From: Seramator thermalis
GTDB lineage: Bacteria > Bacteroidota > Bacteroidia > Bacteroidales > Dysgonomonadaceae
Length of the DNA: 64,000 nucleotides
Reading direction: 5' to 3'
Assembly: GCF_004138125.1 (NCBI RefSeq)
Contig: NZ_RXHS01000007.1
Location: forward strand, 62,001 to 126,000
Positions 17,368 through 25,802 of the stretch are shown here, in pieces. The notes under the pieces were generated by a model. That model saw only the letters and a list, made by a program, of their open reading frames with translations, ran no database searches and was not told the DNA's origin. How positions within the stretch are numbered: position 1 is the first letter of the stretch; each line of letters begins with the position of its first letter. Made by a program: the position numbers and the translations under genes.

Positions 17368-17726
17368 GCAGTCGGTCGGTTTGTCGCTCCGAAATATTGT
17401 TCGGGGAGGAAAGTCCGGGCAACACAGGGCACCATACTTCCTAACGGGAAGCTGTTCGCGAGAGCAGATTAGCGTAACAGAAAACAACCGTTCCGGCTTG
17501 CCGGAATAAGGGTGAAAAGGTGAGGTAAGAGCTCACCGGATATCGCAGCAATGCGGTATGCCGTACGCATTATGGGTTGCAAGGCCGTGTATATCGGATA
17601 GATGTAGGGTTGCCCGCCCGATGCCGAGGGGTAGGCCGCTAAAGAGCGATGGCGACATCGTCTCGTAGATAAATGACAGACATCCCGACTTGTCGGGAGA
17701 CAGAACCCGGCTTATAGACCGACTGC
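17368..17726 (+). ncRNA. rnpB: RNase P RNA
   Basis: The catalytic RNA that trims tRNA 5' leaders. GCAGTCGGTC at 17368-17377 pairs over 10 bases with GACCGACTGC at 17717-17726 to form P1. Diagnostic conserved segments follow in order: GAGGAAAGTCCGGGCAACAC, AGGGCACC, the AGCGTAACAGAAAAC region, GGGTGAAAAGGTGAG, GTAAGAGCTCACCGG, GCCGAGGGGTAGGCCGC, GTAGATAAATGACAG and ACAGAACCCGGCTTATAG. The order and length (359 bases) fit a bacterial A-type RNase P RNA. The P1 3' strand runs directly into seven T residues, so the same helix may serve as terminator. The ATG of the next gene follows only 13 bases after the RNA end. Open frames across this region are spurious. Confidence 0.96.
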
Positions 17727-17738
17727 TTTTTTTGTCTG

Positions 17739-19157
17739 ATGGCTAAGAAAAAGACTGATAATAAGGATCACAAGAATTACAAACCATCTCGGCTGACCAG
17801 ATGGAGGGTTCAGTTGGAGGAATTTGCCGAATTTCTCACGCATGACATTTGGCGTGTAGATTCCAAAACGCTTTCCAAAAAAACCAGCATTTATTATAAT
17901 ACGGTCAAAACAGTGATCATGACTGTCCGAAATGTTTCCGAACTCGATTTGGGTTCGCGGGCAGCTTCTCTTACGTATCGTACGGTGCTTTCGATTGTGC
18001 CTTTTTTGGCCGTGCTCTTTGCTATTGCTCGAGGTTTTGGATTCGAGAACATCGTTCAGAGTGAAATTTTCAGCTATTTCGGATTATCAAATTCTTCTGA
18101 TTCTTCGTCGGTTGGTCAAGACACTTTGATGACCCAAATTCTGGAATCTATCAACAATTCGCTCGAATTTGCCAAGGGGAGTGGTGTTTTCGCCGGAGTC
18201 GGTGTGGTCTTACTGCTCTATACGGTATTTACTTTGTTTCAGGATATCGAGAAGAATTTCAACCGGATTTGGCAAGTTAAAAAAGGTCGTTCTATCCAGC
18301 GTCGTGCGACAGATTACTTTGCTCTTATCCTGTTTATTCCGGTGATGATTATTCTTAATTATGGTATTTCATTGATTCTGAATTCTCCGGGCGACTATTT
18401 CGATTATTTTGCGGATTTTTTGAGCCCTCTCTTTGCTCGAATTATCAATATTCTTCCTTATTTTATTATTGTTCTGGTGCTTACGCTGCTTTATTTGTTT
18501 ATGCCCAATACGCGTGTTAAATTCTTCAATGCGTTAATTGCGGCTCTCGTGGCAGGCACTGCTTTGCAGGTTTTCCAGTTTCTGTATTTGAGCGGACAAA
18601 TCTGGATTACAAAATACAATGCCATTTACGGTACATTTGCGGCAATACCGTTGTTGCTTTTGTGGATACAACTTTCGTGGTTTATCATTCTTATCGGCGT
18701 GGAATTGTCGTTTGCGGCTCAAAATGTGGGGAAATTTAATTTCGATAAGGAAACGCGCAATATCAGTCGTCGATATCGCGATTTCTTCACTTTACTGATC
18801 ATGACCGAAATCGTGAAAAGTTTCATGGATGACAAACCGGCGCTCACCAACGATGAGATTTCGGAAGCCTGCAGCGTTCCCATCGGATTAACGAACAGGA
18901 TTATAGACGATTTGCAGGATATGAAAATGATTTGTCCGACACCTTCCGAAAAAGAACCTAAAGTGATGGCATACGTGCCGGCTCTCGATATCAACCTGAT
19001 TACGGTAAATTATTTGATGAAGAAAATCGATCAGTTCGGATCGGAGGATTTCCGCGTGGATAATAAAGTCGCGTTTTATAATGAGTGGAATGCCTTGATG
19101 GAAACCCGCAAGGGTTTCTACGAAAACAATCGAACGGTTTTACTCAAAGATTTGTAA
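17739..19157 (+). CDS. YihY/BrkB-family inner-membrane protein
   Basis: A 472-residue integral membrane protein of the family once misnamed ribonuclease BN. A basic N-terminus is followed by the family motif ELDLGSRAASLTYRTVLSIV near residues 70-90. Membrane segments follow: FLAVLFAIARGF, GVFAGVGVVLLLYTVFTLF, ALILFIPVMIILNYGISLIL, ILPYFIIVLVLTLLYLF, ALIAALVAGTALQVFQFLYL and PLLLLWIQLSWFIILIGVEL. The SGQIWITKYNAIYGTFAAIP stretch is also characteristic. The cytosolic C-terminal ~130 residues look like a winged-helix domain (DEISEACSVPIGLTNRIIDDL). The function of the family is unsettled. The ATG at 17739 is only 13 bases from the end of rnpB, so expression must be linked to rnpB or start inside it. 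Confidence 0.9.
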   Translation: MAKKKTDNKDHKNYKPSRLTRWRVQLEEFAEFLTHDIWRVDSKTLSKKTSIYYNTVKTVIMTVRNVSELDLGSRAASLTYRTVLSIVPFLAVLFAIARGFGFENIVQSEIFSYFGLSNSSDSSSVGQDTLMTQILESINNSLEFAKGSGVFAGVGVVLLLYTVFTLFQDIEKNFNRIWQVKKGRSIQRRATDYFALILFIPVMIILNYGISLILNSPGDYFDYFADFLSPLFARIINILPYFIIVLVLTLLYLFMPNTRVKFFNALIAALVAGTALQVFQFLYLSGQIWITKYNAIYGTFAAIPLLLLWIQLSWFIILIGVELSFAAQNVGKFNFDKETRNISRRYRDFFTLLIMTEIVKSFMDDKPALTNDEISEACSVPIGLTNRIIDDLQDMKMICPTPSEKEPKVMAYVPALDINLITVNYLMKKIDQFGSEDFRVDNKVAFYNEWNALMETRKGFYENNRTVLLKDL

Positions 19158-19163
19158 TCGTCT

Positions 19164-19880
19164 TTAGTGCTCGAAAAAATATGCGTAACTGTTGGGTAAA
19201 TTGTATCGCAGTTTTTTGTCGAGCATCTTGGCATCTTCGCCACAGAAAACGCTAAGTTTTTCCCAAAACTTGGTGCTGTGATTCAACTCCACAGTATGTG
19301 TAAGTTCGTGAAGAATAACGTATTCGATCATTTTTTCGTCGAGAAGCATGAGATAAAGCGAGAGGTTGATATTTTTGTCGGATGAGCAGCTTCCCCATTT
19401 CGATTTCAGTTTCTTGATAAAGACCCTGCGATAGTTGAGTTTGAATTTTTGCGCCAGCTGCTCGGTTTTAACGGGCAAAATGCGTTTCGCTTCGTGGCGT
19501 AATGCTTCTTCTATCAGATTTTTGATAATGTTTTGCGATCGTACGGAGAGAATATCCGCATTTTCAGGAACGAAAACGGTAAGCATACCATTGCGCAGCG
19601 TCATCCGAAATTGATTCGAGATTTCATATTTTTTGATGCAGGCCTCGAATGTGAATGTTCGAAATGAAGTGGTTTCCGAGATAAAATGTTCTGCCCGGCG
19701 TGGTAGTTTTAGAAGCTGGGGCTTCAGACGGTCTAAGGATTCGAGAATTTTATCGTGCGAAAGGCCTTGCGGTATGGTAAGCTCAATGTGCCCCGACATG
19801 GGCCGGGCAATTACTTTTTTTGCTCGTACATTGGGCTTTACAACGATTTCACCAAGTTCGGAATGTTTTATTCTGTACAT
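19164..19880 (-). CDS. YgjP-like (DUF45) zinc metallopeptidase domain protein
   Basis: A 238-residue cytosolic protein. The zinc motif is YVILHELTHTVELNHS near residues 187-202, an HExxH with a further histidine, preceded by SKWGSCSSDKNINLSLYLML, both hallmarks of the YgjP/DUF45 family related to SprT and M48 peptidases. The N-terminal half (RAKKVIARPMSGHIELTIP) is a typical beta-rich lead. The substrate is unknown; relatives occur with restriction-modification or stress genes, but not here. The stop is six bases from the stop of the convergent YihY-family gene. A -7 promoter element ends four bases before the ATG at 19880, so the message may be leaderless. Confidence 0.9.
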   Translation of the reverse strand: MYRIKHSELGEIVVKPNVRAKKVIARPMSGHIELTIPQGLSHDKILESLDRLKPQLLKLPRRAEHFISETTSFRTFTFEACIKKYEISNQFRMTLRNGMLTVFVPENADILSVRSQNIIKNLIEEALRHEAKRILPVKTEQLAQKFKLNYRRVFIKKLKSKWGSCSSDKNINLSLYLMLLDEKMIEYVILHELTHTVELNHSTKFWEKLSVFCGEDAKMLDKKLRYNLPNSYAYFFEH

Positions 19881-19884
19881 GCCG

Positions 19885-19892
19885 CAAAGATA
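19885..19892 (-). promoter_or_regulatory. -7 element directly upstream of the YgjP-like gene
   Basis: TATCTTTG on the minus strand lies four bases before the ATG at 19880. At the usual Bacteroides spacing transcription would begin at or next to the start codon. No strong -33 element is visible. Confidence 0.45.
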
Positions 19893-19953
19893 ATTATTTT
19901 TAAAAATACGAACGCAATTGCGACTTGTTTTCTATAGTTTGAAAACAATAGGC

Positions 19954-19961
19954 TATCTTTG
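19954..19961 (+). promoter_or_regulatory. -7 element upstream of mlaE
   Basis: TATCTTTG matches the -7 consensus and lies 21 bases before the mlaE ATG. A TTTG at 19938-19941 is closer than normal for a -33 box. Confidence 0.45.
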
Positions 19962-19982
19962 CGTGTTTAAAAATTCGGCAAT

Positions 19983-20732
19983 ATGTCCATAAGATCAACA
20001 TTAGAAAGTATCGGTGAATATGCGTTGCTGCTCAGGCGCGTGCTGATGCCTCCTGATCGGGCAAGAGAGTTTGCAAAGGAATTTTCGAAAGAAACCTATA
20101 AATTAGGCGTCAATTCGATATGGATTGTAACGATTATCTCTCTTTTCATCGGGGCCGTCATCGTCATGCAAATAGCCTATAATATCAACTCTCCGCTGCT
20201 CCCGCGTTCGACAGTAGGATCGGTGTCGCGCGAAATCATTATTCTCGAATTTTCTTCCACCGTTATCTGTCTTATACTTGCAGGAAAAGTCGGATCGAAT
20301 ATTGCATCCGAAATTGGCACGATGCGAATCACGCAACAAATTGACGCCCTTGATATTATGGGTGTAAATTCTGCTAATTTTCTTATTTTGCCGAAAATTG
20401 CCGCTTTTGTGCTTTTTATGCCCGTGCTTGTTATTTTCAGCACATTCATGGGGCTGTATGGAGGATATGTATTTTGCGCTATTTCAGGTGACCCGAGCCC
20501 AGATACTTATATTTACGGCATTCAATTCTTTTTCAGGGAATCGCTTGTTTGGTACTCGCTCCTCAAATCGATGTTGTTTGGGTTCATTATTTCTTCGGTG
20601 GCCGCATATTACGGGTACAACGCTCGAGGCGGAGCACTGGATGTGGGGAAGGCAAGCACCGATTCGGTGGTGGCAAATAGCATTTTGATTTTGATGATCG
20701 ACTTGGCTTTCACTCAATTGATGATGGGTTAA
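19983..20732 (+). CDS. mlaE: MlaE-family ABC transporter permease
   Basis: A 249-residue inner-membrane permease of the Mla phospholipid transport type (DUF140 family). The family stretch GSNIASEIGTMRITQQIDALDIMGVN lies near residues 100-125 (given here in shortened form: EIGTMRITQQIDAL). Hydrophobic helices surround it: IWIVTIISLFIGAVIVMQIA, FLILPKIAAFVLFMPVLVIF and the C-terminal ILILMIDLAFTQLMMG. The matching ATPase gene follows 13 bases later. In the Mla system the complex moves phospholipids between inner and outer membrane using an MlaD substrate-binding protein; no mlaD is present in the window. The symbol is by family membership and direction of transport is not known. Confidence 0.88.
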   Translation: MSIRSTLESIGEYALLLRRVLMPPDRAREFAKEFSKETYKLGVNSIWIVTIISLFIGAVIVMQIAYNINSPLLPRSTVGSVSREIIILEFSSTVICLILAGKVGSNIASEIGTMRITQQIDALDIMGVNSANFLILPKIAAFVLFMPVLVIFSTFMGLYGGYVFCAISGDPSPDTYIYGIQFFFRESLVWYSLLKSMLFGFIISSVAAYYGYNARGGALDVGKASTDSVVANSILILMIDLAFTQLMMG

Positions 20733-20745
20733 CACTTTCGAACCG

Positions 20746-21531
20746 ATGATAGAAGTACAAAATTTAATCAAGCAATTTGAAGGGAAAGTCGTTATAAATA
20801 ATATCTCGACTAAATTCAAGGAGGGTGCAGTGAACATGATTATCGGGAAGAGTGGATCGGGAAAGAGTGTGTTTCTGAAATGTCTCGTCGGATTACTTCG
20901 TCCCGAAGGGGGGAAAGTTTTGTATGATGGAAAAGATTTTCTGAAAATGAAGCAGAAAGATGTAAAGAAGTTGCGCCGAAATATGGGAATGCTTTTTCAG
21001 AACGCAGCCCTCTTCGATTCCAAAACGGTGCTCGAGAATGTGATGTTTCCCCTTGATATGTTTTCACGTAAAAATTATCGGGAGCGAAAGAAGAGAGCCG
21101 AGTTTTGTCTGGAGCGTGTCGATTTGCTTGATGCCGCAAATCTTTATCCGTCCGAAATTAGTGGCGGTATGATGAAGCGTGCCGCCATTGCTCGCGCCAT
21201 TGCGCTCAATCCAAAATATTTGTTTTGCGACGAACCCAATTCGGGTCTCGATCCCAAAACGTCGCAACTAATAGACGAATTGATTCAAGGCATCACCAAA
21301 GATTTCGAGATTACGACCATCGTGGTGTCGCACGATATGAACTCCGTTATGAACATTGGCGATCATATCATATTTATCAACGAAGGCGTGAAGGAGTGGG
21401 AGGGAACGAAAGATCATGTGATAAATTCGGATAATAAGGAGCTGAATGAGTTTGTATTTGCATCCGATTTGTTTAAAAAAATAAAGGAAGCGGAAGAAAC
21501 CGGTCAAGAAACACGAAATTCTGAGCGTTGA
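20746..21531 (+). CDS. mlaF: MlaF-family ABC transporter ATPase
   Basis: A 261-residue ATPase that pairs with the MlaE-like permease just upstream. Walker A is IIGKSGSGKSVFLKCLVGLL near residue 33. The Q-loop is GMLFQNAALFDS near 85, a pattern typical of MlaF proteins. The signature is PSEISGGMMKRAAIARAI near 137, followed by Walker B YLFCDEPNSGLDP and the H-loop VVSHDMNSVMNIGDHI. It acts at the cytosolic face of the inner membrane. The start is the ATG at 20746. After its stop comes a ~180-base gap before sufC, so the suf genes are probably a separate unit. Confidence 0.9.
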   Translation: MIEVQNLIKQFEGKVVINNISTKFKEGAVNMIIGKSGSGKSVFLKCLVGLLRPEGGKVLYDGKDFLKMKQKDVKKLRRNMGMLFQNAALFDSKTVLENVMFPLDMFSRKNYRERKKRAEFCLERVDLLDAANLYPSEISGGMMKRAAIARAIALNPKYLFCDEPNSGLDPKTSQLIDELIQGITKDFEITTIVVSHDMNSVMNIGDHIIFINEGVKEWEGTKDHVINSDNKELNEFVFASDLFKKIKEAEETGQETRNSER

Positions 21532-21712
21532 ATAGCGTTTCGGCCGCAAATCGACCATCATTATTTTTATTTGCCGGAAGCGAATGATCAAACAATTCGG
21601 AGGAGAAAGTTGTTTAAGGTTTTGCAGTTGCTTTCACTGCTTATTATAATAAAACCACATAAATATAAAATTTGAGTGGATGTTTCAAATCCGCTTTTTC
21701 AACAGACTAAAT

Positions 21713-22465
21713 ATGTCGAATTTACTACAAATAAAAAATTTACATGCCGTAGTAGAAGGCAAGGAAATCCTGAAAGGAATTGATCTGGAAGTAAATAAAG
21801 GCGAAATTCATGCCATAATGGGTCCTAACGGTTCGGGGAAAAGTACCCTCGCATCGGTATTGGTGGGAAATCCGAAATTTGAGGTTACTCGTGGATCAAT
21901 TATTTTCAACGGAAAGGATATGCTCGATATGTCTCCTGAGGATAGAGCCAGAGAGGGCCTTTTTTTGAGCTTTCAGTATCCGGTGGAGATTCCCGGCGTG
22001 AGCATGGTTAATTTTATGCGTGCCGCAGTCAACGAACAAAGAAAATATAGAGGAGAAGAGCCCATCTCGGCCAATGATTTCCTCAAGCTCATGCGCGAAA
22101 AGCGTGAGTTGCTCGGGATGGATAGTCAATTGGTGAGTCGTTCGGTGAACGAAGGATTTTCGGGCGGCGAAAAAAAACGCAACGAAATTTTTCAGATGGC
22201 CATGCTCAACCCCTTGCTTTCAATACTCGACGAAACCGATTCCGGTCTCGACATCGATGCTTTGCGCATAGTTGCTGCCGGTGTCAATAAGTTGCATACC
22301 CCCGACAATGCTACTATCGTCATCACCCACTACCAACGATTGTTGGATTATATTCAGCCGGATGTGGTTCATGTGCTCTACAAAGGCAAAATCATTAAAA
22401 CGGATGGGCCCGAACTGGCGCTCGAACTCGAAAAGAAGGGCTACGACTGGCTCATCAATCCTTAA
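21713..22465 (+). CDS. sufC: Fe-S cluster assembly ATPase SufC
   Basis: A 250-residue ABC-type ATPase of the SUF iron-sulfur assembly system; it normally works in a SufBCD scaffold complex in the cytosol. Walker A is MGPNGSGKSTLASVL near residue 36. FLSFQYPVEIPGVSMVNFMR is a SufC-specific Q-loop region, and the signature SGGEKKRNEIFQM with Walker B SILDETDSGLDIDAL is diagnostic. The frame extends to a TTG at 21680, but the ATG at 21713 starts the conserved sequence. sufD and sufS follow. A gene for SufB, usually upstream in Bacteroidetes, is not adjacent: the preceding gene is mlaF. A small inverted repeat lies in the gap before sufD (near 22492-22508). Confidence 0.95.
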   Translation: MSNLLQIKNLHAVVEGKEILKGIDLEVNKGEIHAIMGPNGSGKSTLASVLVGNPKFEVTRGSIIFNGKDMLDMSPEDRAREGLFLSFQYPVEIPGVSMVNFMRAAVNEQRKYRGEEPISANDFLKLMREKRELLGMDSQLVSRSVNEGFSGGEKKRNEIFQMAMLNPLLSILDETDSGLDIDALRIVAAGVNKLHTPDNATIVITHYQRLLDYIQPDVVHVLYKGKIIKTDGPELALELEKKGYDWLINP

Positions 22466-22540
22466 ACGGGATATGTTATTTTTTTGTTTTATTCCGTCTC
22501 GGACGGGATAGTTTTTATTATACACCGTAACAAGTAACAA

Positions 22541-23893
22541 ATGACCGAACAACAATATATCGATCTGTTTGAAACCTATCGTGAAGAAATCGATCGGAAT
22601 TCTTCCGACGGATTCAACAAAGAACGTCAGGCTGCTTTCGAAACTTTCGGCAAAATAGGTTTCCCAACCTCGAAACTCGAAGATTATAAACACTCCAATA
22701 TTGCGAGAGCATTCGATACCGAATTGGGACTTAATCTGCGTAATATCCCGATTCCCGTGAATCCCTATGACGCTTTCAAGTGTGATGTTCCCAACCTGTC
22801 AACATTCGTATATTTCTTGATCAACGAACGTTATTATCGCAAAGCCCAAAATCCGAATAGTTTGCCTGACGGTGTGTTTGCGGGTAGTATGATCGATTTT
22901 TCGCAACAGCGCCCCGATATTTTTAATAAATACTATGCGCGCATAGCTGATTATTCGCAAAACGGCGTTACGGCTTACAACACCATGTTCGCTCAGGATG
23001 GTTTTGTACTGTATGTTCCCGAAAATGTCGTGGTCGAAAAACCACTTCAACTTATCAATATCTTGCGCGGAGGCGTTGACCTGAATGTAAATCGACGGCT
23101 CTTGGTGATCGCCGAAAAAAATGCACAAGTCAAACTCCTCATTTGCGACCATACGGTTGACGAAGTTCAATTTGTTGTTACGCAGGTTACCGAAATCGTA
23201 GCGCAGGAAGGGGCGCAAGTCGACTTTTATGAGTTGGAAGAGAATTCGGAAAAAGTTACCCGCCTTTCTTCGCTTTACGCCGAACAGAAGGAGAATTCTT
23301 GTCTGGTAACCAGCAGCATTACTCTCCACAATGGATATACGCGCAACAATTATCATTTCAGACTGCTGGGTCGGTATGCCGAAGCACATATTGGAGGATT
23401 GGCTATTTGCGACAAAGAGCAGCATGTCGATAATTTTGCTTTTATTGATCATGCCGTACCGCATTGTACCAGCAACGAATTGTTTAAGTATGCATTGCAA
23501 GAAAAATCGACGGGCGTTTTCTGTGGGAAAATTCTGGTGGAGAAGGGTGCACAAAAAACGCAGGCTTACCAAAACAATCGTAATTTGTCTACCTCGTCCG
23601 ATGCCCATATGTATTCGAAACCTCAGCTCGAAATCTATGCCGACGACGTGAAATGTTCGCACGGACTTACTACCGGACAGCTTGATGAGGAGGCGTTGTT
23701 CTACTTGCAAGCCAGAGGAATACCCGAAGCCGAAGCACGCATGTTGCTGATGGTGGCTTTCACCAAAGATGTGATCGATTTGGTTCGTATCGACACTCTT
23801 CGCGAGCGACTCGAATATTTGGTCAATAAACGTTTTCGGGGCGAATTACTTCGTTGCGGAAACTGCAATGTCGCAGATAAAAAATGGATATAA
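22541..23893 (+). CDS. sufD: Fe-S cluster assembly protein SufD
   Basis: A 450-residue scaffold subunit. The N-terminal region has GFPTSKLEDYKHSNI near residue 45, typical of Bacteroidetes SufD. The C-terminal half forms the SufB/SufD beta-helix core: RNNYHFRLLGRYAEAHIGGL, KSTGVFCGKILVEKGAQKTQ, YQNNRNLSTSSDA and KCSHGLTTGQLDEEALFYL, with the GIPEAEARMLLMVAF end. These motifs occur in both SufB and SufD; the N-terminus and length favour SufD. The stop overlaps the start of sufS by 10 bases, so the two are translationally coupled. It stabilises the scaffold and helps iron delivery with SufB and SufC, though sufB must lie elsewhere in the genome. Confidence 0.93.
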   Translation: MTEQQYIDLFETYREEIDRNSSDGFNKERQAAFETFGKIGFPTSKLEDYKHSNIARAFDTELGLNLRNIPIPVNPYDAFKCDVPNLSTFVYFLINERYYRKAQNPNSLPDGVFAGSMIDFSQQRPDIFNKYYARIADYSQNGVTAYNTMFAQDGFVLYVPENVVVEKPLQLINILRGGVDLNVNRRLLVIAEKNAQVKLLICDHTVDEVQFVVTQVTEIVAQEGAQVDFYELEENSEKVTRLSSLYAEQKENSCLVTSSITLHNGYTRNNYHFRLLGRYAEAHIGGLAICDKEQHVDNFAFIDHAVPHCTSNELFKYALQEKSTGVFCGKILVEKGAQKTQAYQNNRNLSTSSDAHMYSKPQLEIYADDVKCSHGLTTGQLDEEALFYLQARGIPEAEARMLLMVAFTKDVIDLVRIDTLRERLEYLVNKRFRGELLRCGNCNVADKKWI

Positions 23894-25095
23894 TTGAACT
23901 CAGACACGATTTTCCCATTCTTCAGCGGGAGGTGTATGGTAAGCCCCTGGTCTATCTTGACAATGCAGCTACTACACAAAAACCGCGCTGCGTGGTGGAA
24001 AAGATCGACGAGATGTACTTCACGCTCAATTCGAATGTCCATCGCGGTGTTCATTTCCTGAGTCAGGAAGCTACCCAAGCTCATGAAAATGCCCGAAAAA
24101 CCGTGCAAAAATTCATAGGCGCTGCCTCTGAGTCGGAAATTGTGTTTACGCGTGGAACAACCGAGTCGATCAACCTTGTGGCTTCATCTTTTTGCAGAGC
24201 CTTCTGCAAAGAGGACGACGAGATTTTGATCACGGCCATGGAACATCATTCCAACATTGTTCCCTGGCAATTGCAGGCCGATATTCGCGGTGTGAAATTA
24301 CGGGTAGCTCCTATCAACAGCCGAGGCGAACTTTTGCTTGACGAATTCGAAAAAAAAATTTCGCCGCGAACCAAACTTATATCCGTTACTCATATTTCGA
24401 ACGTACTCGGGACAATAAACCCAATTGACGAAATCATTCGCATTGCTCACGAACATGATATCCCTGTTTTAATCGATGCCGCACAATCGGTTCAACATAT
24501 CGGTGTGAATGTGCAGCAACTCGATTGCGATTTTTTGGTATTTTCTTCGCACAAGATATATGGACCAACAGGTGTTGGTGTTCTTTACGGAAAAGAAAAA
24601 TGGCTTAACGCGATGCCGCCCTATCAAGGCGGAGGCGAAATGATTGCGAATGTTTCGTTCGAAAAAACCACTTATAACGAAATTCCTTTCAAATTCGAAG
24701 CCGGCACACCTGATTTTGTTGGCACAACCGGCCTTGCTTCGGCACTCGATTATGTTGCCGGCCTGGGCATCGACAACATTGCCGCATACGAAAAAGAATT
24801 GCTCGATTATGCGACGGAGCGCTTGAGCTCGATGGATGGAATGCGTATTTTCGGAGAGGCCCAAAACAAAAGCAGTGTTTTATCATTTCTTGTCAAAGAT
24901 ATTCACCCTTATGATGTGGGCACGTTGCTCGATAAAATGGGGATCGCGGTGCGCACCGGTCATCATTGTGCCGAGCCGCTCATGAACTTTTTCGGTGTTC
25001 CGGGCACTGTGAGGGCTTCTTTCGCTTTCTACAATACTCGTGGGGAAATTGATCTTCTCGCGAATGCGATAGAGCGAATAGTTAAGATGTTCTGA
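23884..25095 (+). CDS. sufS: Cysteine desulfurase SufS
   Basis: A 403-residue PLP enzyme that takes sulfur from cysteine for Fe-S cluster assembly. The N-terminus has GKPLVYLDNAATTQKP near residue 20. EHHSNIVPWQ near 119-128 is the PLP-stacking histidine region. The PLP lysine sits in VFSSHKIYGPTGVGVLYG near 222. The catalytic cysteine is in RTGHHCAEPLM near 360, with the short loop of class-II desulfurases. The start ATG lies inside the end of sufD. No sufE gene is seen next to it. The gene closes the sufCDS group; a separate sigma-factor promoter follows within 30 bases. Confidence 0.96.
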   Translation: MDIIELRHDFPILQREVYGKPLVYLDNAATTQKPRCVVEKIDEMYFTLNSNVHRGVHFLSQEATQAHENARKTVQKFIGAASESEIVFTRGTTESINLVASSFCRAFCKEDDEILITAMEHHSNIVPWQLQADIRGVKLRVAPINSRGELLLDEFEKKISPRTKLISVTHISNVLGTINPIDEIIRIAHEHDIPVLIDAAQSVQHIGVNVQQLDCDFLVFSSHKIYGPTGVGVLYGKEKWLNAMPPYQGGGEMIANVSFEKTTYNEIPFKFEAGTPDFVGTTGLASALDYVAGLGIDNIAAYEKELLDYATERLSSMDGMRIFGEAQNKSSVLSFLVKDIHPYDVGTLLDKMGIAVRTGHHCAEPLMNFFGVPGTVRASFAFYNTRGEIDLLANAIERIVKMF

Positions 25096-25122
25096 TTTTT
25101 ATTACCGGAAAAAAAGAAAGCG

Positions 25123-25130
25123 TATATTTG
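25123..25130 (+). promoter_or_regulatory. -7 element upstream of the PUL 1 sigma gene
   Basis: TATATTTG matches the Bacteroides -7 consensus and lies 25 bases before the sigma factor ATG at 25156. No clear -33 TTTG is seen. It suggests that the sigma/anti-sigma pair has its own housekeeping promoter. Confidence 0.5.
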
Positions 25131-25155
25131 TCGGGTGTTATTTTTTTGTAATTCC

Positions 25156-25731
25156 ATGGATGCTGATTTCAAATACACACACAACGAAGATAATGCCTTG
25201 TTTCTGCTCATCAAAAGCCGAGATAAGGAGGCTTTTACTGTGATTTATCGGAAATATCACGCCTATCTTTACGCATTGGCACTTCGCTATCTGAAAAATA
25301 CGGACTTGGCAGAAGAAGCGGTGCAGCATGTGTTTGTGAAATTTTGGGAAAATACAAAAGATATAGAGATAGGCATCAATCTGAAGAATTATCTCTATAC
25401 CATGACCAAAAACTATATTCTCAATCAGATACGCGATCATAAGGACACAATCTCGGTGTATTACGCAAATGCGCAAAACGAAATTGCGGACGACAATCAT
25501 TTTCTGCAACGCATGGAAGAGACACAAGTTTTAGAAACGCTCTATCGGGCTATCGATTCGTTGCCTGCTCAAAAAAAAGAAGTGTGCAAATTGAAAATCG
25601 AAGAGGATATAAGTAATCAGGAAATTGCCGATCGAATGGGAATTTCTGTACACACCGTAAAATCGCACTATCAGGAGTCTGTCAAAATGATTAGAACGTA
25701 CTTCCGGAAAATAAAATTGATGATATTTTAA
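25156..25731 (+). CDS. FecI-type ECF sigma factor of PUL 1
   Basis: A 191-residue sigma-70 family factor. Region 2 is visible at residues ~25-90 (AFTVIYRKYHAYLYALALRY then AEEAVQHVFVKFWE). Region 4 is at ~130-185 (LPAQKKEVCKLKIEEDIS then IADRMGISVHTVKSH, a helix-turn-helix). It belongs to the Bacteroidetes FecI-like group that, with a FecR anti-sigma factor and an STN-domain SusC, turns glycan arrival at the outer membrane into transcription. The fecR-like gene follows 71 bases later. The frame extends to a TTG at 25135, but the ATG at 25156 is better placed. The likely targets are the PUL 1 genes starting at 26980. Confidence 0.92.
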   Translation: MDADFKYTHNEDNALFLLIKSRDKEAFTVIYRKYHAYLYALALRYLKNTDLAEEAVQHVFVKFWENTKDIEIGINLKNYLYTMTKNYILNQIRDHKDTISVYYANAQNEIADDNHFLQRMEETQVLETLYRAIDSLPAQKKEVCKLKIEEDISNQEIADRMGISVHTVKSHYQESVKMIRTYFRKIKLMIF

Positions 25732-25802
25732 AAAAGTGCATTTTACACTCATTTTTTTTCGTTTTCGTGTGTCTATTTATTAAATAGAACAGGTATTTTT
25801 AT

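Noticed and set aside
17305-17487. Short minus-strand frame over the start of the RNase P region
   Set aside because: Falls on conserved rnpB sequence; no protein resemblance.
22799-23710. 303-codon minus-strand frame opposite sufD
   Set aside because: Antisense shadow of a clear SufD gene with no start context or motifs.
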